Source: Jaminaea rosea (lineage: Eukaryota; Basidiomycota; Exobasidiomycetes; Microstromatales). Taken from it: a DNA stretch of 64,000 nt. This document shows, one piece after another, positions 49,028 to 64,000 of the stretch. The position numbers and the translations under genes are program-made. Position 1 is the first letter of the stretch. Each line of letters begins with the position of its first letter. The stretch is taken from assembly GCF_003144245.1 (NCBI RefSeq), contig NW_020289975.1:2623496-2687495 (forward strand), written 5' to 3'. Below the pieces are notes generated by a model. That model did not search any database and had not been told where the DNA came from. It saw only the letters and a list, made by a program, of their open reading frames with translations.

Positions 49028-51604
49028 ATGAGCGCCCGTATCGTCGCTGGCAGCAGAGTTGGAGCTGGCCGACTTGCTCGCCTCTCAGCTAGAGGCGTAG
49101 CAACGTCTCGCAGCGCTCCTGTTGCTGCCTCTATCTCGCCATCATCATCCTCTAGACGATGCATATATTCTGCTCCTCTTCGCTTCGCCGCCGGCGCTCC
49201 TTCATCCTCTCGCTCCTTCCACTCTTCGAGAGCAGCACACGTCGACGTAGCAGCAGAAGCGGCCGCGGCTGCTCCTCCTCCGGTGGAGTTGAGCCAAGCG
49301 GATCTGACTCGTCTCGCTAGGCAACGCAACATCGGCATCGCAGCTCACGTTGACTCAGGAAAGACGACTTTGACGGAGCGAGTCCTCTTTTACACAGGCC
49401 GTATCAAAGACATTCACGAGGTCCGCGGTAGAGATGCCGTGGGAGCAAAGATGGACCATATGGAGCTGGAGAGAGAAAAGGGAATTACCATCCAGTCCGC
49501 AGCTACATACGCACATTATCGTGCCACTCCGCCGACGGAGACACGGGCTGTGAGTGGCGACGCAGCTTTGATGGACACAAAAGGCGAAGCTCCCAAGGAG
49601 GACTTTCACCTCAACATCATCGACACACCCGGTCACGTTGACTTCACAATCGAAGTAGAGCGAGCGTTGCGTGTCCTCGATGGAGCTGTATTGGTGCTCT
49701 GCGCCACCTCCGGTGTTCAGTCACAGTCCATCACCGTCGATCGACAAATGCGCCGCTATCGTGTCCCCCGCATTTCTTTCATCAACAAGATGGACAGGCA
49801 GGGCGCAGACCCCTGGCGTGTTATCGGACAGATCCGACAGAAGCTCCGTATGCCGGCCGCAGCTGTGCAGATCCCTATTGGAGCCGAGGACGAATTCAGT
49901 GGAGTAGTCGACATTGTGAGGTGGAAGACGGTATACAACGAAGGAGAGAAGGGAATCGTCGTACGAGAGGAGGACGGCGTACCTGCCGAACTGGAGGAGT
50001 TTGCCAAGGCAAAGAGGCAGGAACTGATTGAGCAGCTCAGCGAGGTGGATGAGACTATGGCGGACATCTTCCTTGAGGAGCGAGAGCCTACGCTCGAGGA
50101 GTTGGCAACTGCCATTAGGCGAGCGACGCTCACGTGCAGCTTCTCGCCTGTCTTCATGGGCTCGGCCATCAAGAACAAGGGCGTGCAGGCCATGCTTGAC
50201 GGTGTATGCGCGTACCTGCCTGACCCTTCGCAGGTGCCCGTCACGGCGATGGACATGAGCAAGGAGGCCATTGAAAAGGCAAAGGCAGCCGCTGCTGAGG
50301 CTGCAGAGGCCGCAGCGGGTACTGCATCCGCCGAGGCAGTTGTCACCGGCACGCCCGCCACCCAACCCCTCATCAGCCTCGCCCCCGCCTCCTCTGCTCC
50401 CTTTGTCGGCCTCGCCTTCAAGCTTGAAGAAGGTCGTTACGGACAACTAACCTACGTGCGTGTCTACCAAGGGACGCTCAAGCGGGGCACAACAATCTTC
50501 AATGCCCGTACAGGCAAGAAGGTCAAGGTGCCTCGCCTGGTGCGAATGCACTCAAACGACATGGAGGACGTGGACGAGCTTGGCGCTGGAGAGATTTGCG
50601 CCATGTTTGGCGTCGAATGCTCATCGGGCGATACCTTCACGGACGGTCAGACGTCCCTCAGTATGACGAGCATGTTCGTCCCGGACCCGGTCATCTCGCT
50701 CGCCCTCACTCCCGAGGGAGGCGAAGGAGGCAAGGGAGCGGGAGGTGCCATCTCGCAGAACTTTTCGCGTGCGCTCAACAGGTTCCAGAAGGAGGACCCG
50801 ACCTTCCGCGTGCACGTTGACTCCGAGTCTGGCGAGACGATTATTAGCGGTATGGGCGAGCTTCATCTCGAGATCTACGTCGAGAGGATGAAGCGCGAGT
50901 ACAATGTGCCGTGCAAGACTGGCAAGCCTAGAGTCGCCTTCAGGGAGACGATTGGCGCGCGCGTACCTTTCAACTACACACACAAGAAGCAGACTGGTGG
51001 TGCTGGTCAATTCGGACGTGTGGTTGGGTACATTGAACCAATGGAGCGCGACGAGGAGACGGGCAAGGATGTGGCTTTCGAGAACAGGGTGACGGGTGGA
51101 AACATTCCCTCGGGCTACTTCGCTGCATGTGAGAAGGGCTTCTACGAGGCGCTGGAGAAGGGTGCACTTACTGGGCATCCGATTCAAGGGATTCGCTACG
51201 TCCTAGAGGACGGAGCAGCTCACTCGGTCGACTCGTCCGAGTTGGCCTTTAAGCTGGCTGTCATGGGCTCCATCCGAGACGTGTACCGCAAAGCGCAGCC
51301 TATCGTCCTGGAGCCCAAGATGAAGGTCGAGATTACCAGCCCGGCACAATGGCAGGGTGCCGTCGTGGGCTCTATCAATCAGCGTCAGGGACTGGTGGAG
51401 GACTCGGAGACTCGGGCAGACGACTTCAGCTTGACGGCAGAGGTGTCGCTGAACAACATGTTCGGATACTCGAGCTTGTTGAGAGGGCTGACCCAGGGCA
51501 CGGGAGAGTTCAGCATGGAGTACAGGAACCACTCGCCCGTGGTGCCGGGGGTTCAGAAGGATATGGAGGCAGAGTATGCCAAGATTCAGGCGAAGAAGAA
51601 TTAA
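49028..51604 (+). CDS. MEF1: Mitochondrial translation elongation factor G (mtEF-G1)
   Basis: Single exon, 858 residues. The first about 70 residues are Arg/Ser/Ala-rich with almost no acid and form a mitochondrial presequence. The G domain follows with AHVDSGKTT near 106-114, the switch region [21 protein letters not shown] near 198 and NKMD near 253. Domains II-V continue with [22 protein letters not shown], then [17 protein letters not shown], the conserved GGAGQFGRV block, and [20 protein letters not shown] near the end. EF-G1 moves tRNA and mRNA through the mitoribosome. An Ala/Glu-rich insertion of about 25 residues (near 415-445, [11 protein letters not shown]) sits just before domain II and is not part of the usual family. 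Its 3' end meets the BAR gene about 200 bp away. Confidence 0.95.
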   Translation: MSARIVAGSRVGAGRLARLSARGVATSRSAPVAASISPSSSSRRCIYSAPLRFAAGAPSSSRSFHSSRAAHVDVAAEAAAAAPPPVELSQADLTRLARQRNIGIAAHVDSGKTTLTERVLFYTGRIKDIHEVRGRDAVGAKMDHMELEREKGITIQSAATYAHYRATPPTETRAVSGDAALMDTKGEAPKEDFHLNIIDTPGHVDFTIEVERALRVLDGAVLVLCATSGVQSQSITVDRQMRRYRVPRISFINKMDRQGADPWRVIGQIRQKLRMPAAAVQIPIGAEDEFSGVVDIVRWKTVYNEGEKGIVVREEDGVPAELEEFAKAKRQELIEQLSEVDETMADIFLEEREPTLEELATAIRRATLTCSFSPVFMGSAIKNKGVQAMLDGVCAYLPDPSQVPVTAMDMSKEAIEKAKAAAAEAAEAAAGTASAEAVVTGTPATQPLISLAPASSAPFVGLAFKLEEGRYGQLTYVRVYQGTLKRGTTIFNARTGKKVKVPRLVRMHSNDMEDVDELGAGEICAMFGVECSSGDTFTDGQTSLSMTSMFVPDPVISLALTPEGGEGGKGAGGAISQNFSRALNRFQKEDPTFRVHVDSESGETIISGMGELHLEIYVERMKREYNVPCKTGKPRVAFRETIGARVPFNYTHKKQTGGAGQFGRVVGYIEPMERDEETGKDVAFENRVTGGNIPSGYFAACEKGFYEALEKGALTGHPIQGIRYVLEDGAAHSVDSSELAFKLAVMGSIRDVYRKAQPIVLEPKMKVEITSPAQWQGAVVGSINQRQGLVEDSETRADDFSLTAEVSLNNMFGYSSLLRGLTQGTGEFSMEYRNHSPVVPGVQKDMEAEYAKIQAKKN

Positions 51605-51806
51605 GCAGTCGAGAATCTCGCATGTGTAGACTATAGAAGCTTCGCCTCCTAGACTGCGGAGACGCATCGGTCAGCCCGATAATCATCACTCTTTTGCGAC
51701 GCATACCTCTCGTCTCGACGTCAAGTCATGGTTATTCGAAGCAACGCAACGCAGCGCAGCTCTCATGGAGGCGCCGTGATATCACCAAGTCAATTTGTCT
51801 CGACGC

Positions 51807-52943
51807 CTACGACCTGCTCGCCCTGTACTCGCCCTCTGCGCTAAGTGCAAGCTGTGCCATCTCCCCACTGAGCTGGCCCAAGAGGTCTCCCGCTGCCTTG
51901 TGATAATCAGCCTGAGCCTTGATCAGAGCCGCGAGACTCTTGACTGGCTCGTCATTCTCCGTCACGCTCTTCATAGCACTAATCGCCTCCTCTGTAGCCG
52001 CAACGAGGGAGTCTTCGGCCTTTTCTACCTCATTTCGCTGATGCTCGACCTTCTCCGTCTTGCCCGCCGCCTCTGAAGCCTTGAGCGTCGCCTTCCATGA
52101 GTCGAGGTGGAGGCGCGCAGAGTTGACGCTCTGTCTAGCCTTTGTGGCAGCGGCGAGCTGCGAGCCAAAGGAGGTCCAAGGCTTCAAGAAGCCCTGGCGG
52201 ATCTGCTCGTCCTGGCTCAACCTCGCATTGCCAAGCCTGTCCTGAGCCAGAGCGAACTTCTGGAGAGCTTCGGCCAGCTTGCCCGGCTGAGCTGATTCGG
52301 GTTGGACGCCAGCGGGCGTTGAGAGGCCGGCAATGTTCGTAGGTGAGGCGCCTAGCTGGATGGCTCCGCTGGCTGCGGCACGCGAGAGGGCATGAGGGAG
52401 AGTGCGGTGAACGTTCTCGGGGGCCGAAGTGGCTTGGATGGGAGGGAGGTTGGTGCCCTTAGCTGCGGAGGCGGCCCAGCTTGTCACCGAGTGGGAGACC
52501 TGCGTCGAGAGGAGAGTCATGGACTCTTGGACTTGCGTCTGCGCGATGTCGTACAAGATGATGGTCAGCATGTGAGGGAGTTGCGGACAAGAACAAGAGA
52601 CGCACCGGGTAGTCGTAGGCTTCGTTGTCATAGGCCTTGGCAATTTTGAGGAGGCTGGCGTGCGCATTCTTGAGTCCATCGACACGGTTTTCGAGGGAGA
52701 TGTACTCCTCAGGGAGCCTGGAACGGGGACAAGAAGTGTCAAAATGCATGTATGCTACGTTTCGTGGCTCGCAGCCTCAAGTCGTCCTCACTCGGTGATA
52801 TCATCACTGTGAACCTGTCCCAATCTCTCACGGGCCTGCTGGCTCAGATTGCCAACGCTCTGTCCCAGGTTACCGACGCTCTGGCCCATGTCTCTGCCCA
52901 ACTTCTGGAAGTTGGCGGATAGCTTGGAAAAGTCCATGTTCAT
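51807..52943 (-). CDS. GVP36: BAR-domain protein of the Gvp36 type
   Basis: Minus strand exons 52943-52792, 52717-52606 and 52538-51807; introns 74 and 67 nt (donors GTGAGG and GTGCGT), in phase; 331 residues. The N-terminus (MNMDFSKLSANFQKLGRDMG) can form the amphipathic helix of N-BAR proteins. It is followed by RLGQVHSDDITELPEEYISLENRVDGL and NAHASLLKIAKAYDNEAYDYP, the signature of the fungal Gvp36 family. The third exon is helical, with LDSWKATLKASEAAGKTEKV and VEKAEDSLVAATEEAISAMK. BAR dimers bind curved membranes; Gvp36 in yeast acts in endocytosis and Golgi/vacuole organisation. Either the Met at 52943 or that at 52937 could start translation. A Pro/Ala/Ser-rich loop (about 110-165) divides the helices. 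Confidence 0.88.
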
Positions 52944-53316
52944 GGCGGCGATGCAAAAGGAGGGATGCGGATGGTGTCGGTGTTGGCGATGGTTATGGTT
53001 ATGGTGGAGGAGGACGATGAGAACAGTCGAAGCCGAGTGTCAATCAAGGCTGCGCGAAGCTGTCCTCGGCGCCTCTTCGAAGCGGCAAGCGGCAAGCGGC
53101 AACGACAGGCACACCATCAGACTGGCGTCGAGCCGGAGAGCGGGCTGCGTTGGCAACACAGACCAGAAAGCAGAGCAACACGTGGCACGGACCTCCGCCT
53201 TGCAGACCGGGACGATCACCACTACGGCGTTTCATCAAGTTAAGGCTCATAAACAAAAGTGGTCTATTGAGCCCTGTTATAGAAGGCTGTTCATCGCCGC
53301 ACACTAGTCGCGCAGC
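52944..53316. other. Intergenic region between PRP43 and the BAR gene
   Basis: 373 bases separating two minus-strand genes: the BAR gene promoter and the PRP43 3' region. An AGCGGCAAGCGGCAAGCGGC-like short tandem repeat is present at about 53080-53100. No gene seen. Confidence 0.4.
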
Positions 53317-62319
<9,003 letters not shown>

Positions 62320-62518
62320 CCAGACGACAAGGATGTATTTTGCAATGCTATCATGAGCTTTCCCCGGGGTCTAAGATGCTTTGTGCCCTTCCGTCCCGAC
62401 CGCGATTCTCTGCCACGCGACGCTGGCTCTCCCACGGGAAAGGCGTCCGCGATTGGTCGACCGTCCATTACTACTCATCGGCTTCGCACCACTACCCCTC
62501 CTTCACCACTCCCTCACC

Positions 62519-63164
62519 ATGCGCCCCACCTCTCTGCTGAGCGTCTCACGCTCGCTGCCTCTGCTCCAACAGCAGGCGGCTTCCTCATCGTCATCAGGAG
62601 CGGCTTCATCTCCCTTCACGACGGCGCATCGCAGCTATGTCAAGTCGCTCTACAAGCGATACCTCAAGAACGAGCTTGACTGGGTGATTAGGAGGGACAT
62701 TTGGAGGGACAGGGCGATTGAGATTCGTGCAGAGGTAAGTTCCAGGCTCGAACTCATCAGCATGTGCGGTGATAAAGGACAGGCAAGGCAATGTAGCGCC
62801 CTTGGACAAGGTCTTCTGCCTGGCGTCTGCAGCTCGTCGAGGCGCATCTATGCTGCTGCCCCCGAACAAGGAGATCGGACATTGGCTCACCGCGTGCGCC
62901 CTTCCCCTCGCTTTCGTAGTTTGAGCGCAACAGGCACATTCGCAACCCCCGTGAGCTCGCCAAGGTCCTCGAGGCTGCGGAGGAGCGATTGGCCAGCCTC
63001 GCCCACCCGGACCCTTACAGGCGTGAGTGCGAGGACGAAGAGAGGATTGAATTGTGCAGTACACAGCGTACTGATGTTCCGCATCCTCACTTTAATACAC
63101 CGCAGCGCCCCTCGCCGAGGATGGAACCAAGTGGGAGCGTAACATGCCGCCGCCGTACGTATGA
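62519..63164 (+). CDS. NDUFB9: NADH:ubiquinone oxidoreductase subunit B22 (NDUFB9, LYR protein)
   Basis: Exons 62519-62734, 62920-63022 and 63106-63164; introns 185 and 83 nt. The first uses GTAAGT and is the longest intron in the window. About 125 residues. The Ser/Ala-rich N-terminal 40 residues could be a presequence or a low-complexity arm. YVKSLYKRYLKNELDWVIRR carries the LYR-type start (SLYKR in place of LYR), then DIWRDRAIEIRAEFERNRHI, LEAAEERLASLAHPDPYRPP and DGTKWERNMPPP, a clear NDUFB9 pattern in which each junction completes a conserved codon. The subunit lies on the matrix side of the complex I membrane arm. The C-terminus is uncertain. Reading on gives PPPYV and a stop at 63162-63164. 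A further GTACGT...ACAG intron would give a slightly different tail ending VEKM near 63254. Confidence 0.85.
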
Positions 63165-63562
63165 GGCGATTAGGCCAAGCTGGGCAGTCGGATCGTCGGA
63201 GGAATGGGAGGGGGGCATGGCCGGCTCACGTACGACAGCGTCGAGAAAATGTAGGCAGAGGCAGCCAGGTCAGATGCAAAGGAGATACTCAATTCGGCAT
63301 TGTGTGGGGTGAGGACGAAAGCGTGCTTTGCTTCGTGACAGTCGGCGCTCCTGCGTGAGGACAGCATCAACTCGATGCAACACCACGAGGAGGCTTTGTC
63401 AAGGACGAAATGATCAGGTCAAGGTTGCTTGAAGATCAAGATACCGCATTGCGTGCAGAGGTATTGGCGGTAGCATAAAGGGCGAAAGGTGTATCTCAGA
63501 GCGCTATGAACAGATTGATTACCCCTCCTTCTCTCCCCCCTCGCGGCCCCCCTCGCGCCGCT
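63165..63562. other. Convergent 3' intergenic region
   Basis: 398 bases between NDUFB9 and the minus-strand gene entering from the right edge. It may include the last few codons of NDUFB9 if a third intron is used. No other feature recognised. Confidence 0.4.
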
Positions 63563-64000
63563 TCATCGCGCCAACAACAACCCCCAAAGCGTCACATAAG
63601 CTAGTGCGCCAATGGGCGCCACATTTCTCCTTACCGCAACCTCCCAATGAAAGACCCTCCTGCTTCTGATATGCCACGACCCTTTCATCGTAGCGGCGGC
63701 CACAGCGGCAGCCCTGTTACTCGCAGCGGCAGAGGCTGTAAGCCCCCATCCGGAGACGGCCCATACCTTCTCGCGCATACGGCGTCGGCGGCGACGTCGT
63801 CGCAGAGCGAGGCGAAGACGACGCAGGGCTTCAGTGGGCGTTTCGCCATCCTGAAGTTGGAGCGAGTCGTGCAGATCTTCATCGTCGTCATCGTCGTCAA
63901 GACCTGTAAGGCCAGCGGTGGTGAGGCCAGGGTCTGTTGTCTCGCCTTCCAGAACGGAATCTTCTGCGCCAGTCACGCCACCACCACCATCGTCCGTTGT
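63563..64000 (-). CDS. 3' part of an unrecognised gene entering from the right edge
   Basis: The minus-strand frame is open from the window edge to a TGA at 63565-63563, giving the last 145 residues of a protein whose start is outside. Features are an Asp run (LTGLDDDDDDEDLHDSLQLQ), an Arg run of about eight residues (LALRRRRRRRRMREK), and a hydrophobic C-terminal segment (APIGALAYVTLWGLLLAR). The last could be a membrane anchor or a late transmembrane helix. I do not recognise the family. The acidic and basic runs are low-complexity, so the frame could be less reliable than its length suggests. Confidence 0.5.
   Translation of the reverse strand, partial: TTDDGGGGVTGAEDSVLEGETTDPGLTTAGLTGLDDDDDDEDLHDSLQLQDGETPTEALRRLRLALRRRRRRRRMREKVWAVSGWGLTASAAASNRAAAVAAATMKGSWHIRSRRVFHWEVAVRRNVAPIGALAYVTLWGLLLAR

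Noticed and set aside
62735-62919. Possible snoRNA in the 185-nt first intron of NDUFB9
   Set aside because: A TGATAA near 62771 hints at a C box, but I find no matching D box or terminal stem, so a host-intron snoRNA is not supported.

Overview
The window reads as a compact nuclear segment of a basidiomycete fungus. I favour a smut-type yeast or dimorph (Ustilaginomycotina, perhaps Exobasidiomycetes), at moderate confidence. The reasons are: small spliceosomal introns, mostly 48-102 nt with GTGAG-type donors; many long genes with no intron (LTN1, TOM70, MEF1); a GC-rich base composition; a nuclear complex I subunit (NDUFB9), which budding yeasts such as Saccharomyces lack; and an adenylate-forming reductase of the fungal type. 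I see no rRNA, tRNA, CRISPR array, virus-like element or transposon.

Layout, left to right. 1-7.3 kb: start of a gene running off the left edge (-), MAK21/NOC1 (60S biogenesis, +), a secreted lactonase-like beta-propeller (+), ARL1 (Golgi GTPase, -). 7.3-13 kb: a 1.6 kb gap, a large single-pass membrane protein (+), SPC1 (four exons, -) divergent from EMC8 (+). 13-22 kb: an A-T-R adenylate-forming reductase with one in-frame amber codon (-), ornithine carbamoyltransferase (-), a multi-pass RING-H2 protein (-). 22-34 kb: a large unrecognised His/Gln/Ser-rich protein (+), UMP kinase URA6 with a 63-codon membrane-protein ORF ending 5 nt before its start (-), nucleoporin NUP57/Nup54 (+), the ribosome quality-control ligase LTN1/RKR1 (-). 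34-44 kb: a three-exon 65-residue microprotein of the MGAVVSC type (+), TOM70 (-) divergent from SUMO (five exons, one of 12 nt, +), a xylulokinase-like protein with an eroded active site and a ~375-residue disordered insertion (+), an unrecognised six-exon gene (+). 44-64 kb: lanosterol synthase ERG7 (+), CAAX protease STE24 (-) divergent from mitochondrial EF-G MEF1 (+), a GVP36-type BAR protein (-), PRP43 (-) divergent from URB1/NPA1 (+), complex I NDUFB9 (+), and the 3' part of a gene entering from the right edge (-).

The genes are mostly housekeeping and are not a gene cluster. Two divergent pairs nonetheless join functionally related genes across 0.2-0.25 kb: SPC1/EMC8 (ER membrane-protein machinery) and PRP43/URB1 (pre-60S assembly). 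The most novel points are the pseudo-xylulokinase, the near-abutting small ORF/URA6 pair, the lipid-anchored microprotein, and the SUMO gene whose diglycine is encoded in a 15-nt last exon. All exon borders were read by eye from splice signals and frame continuity. Family calls rest on remembered motifs, not on a database search.
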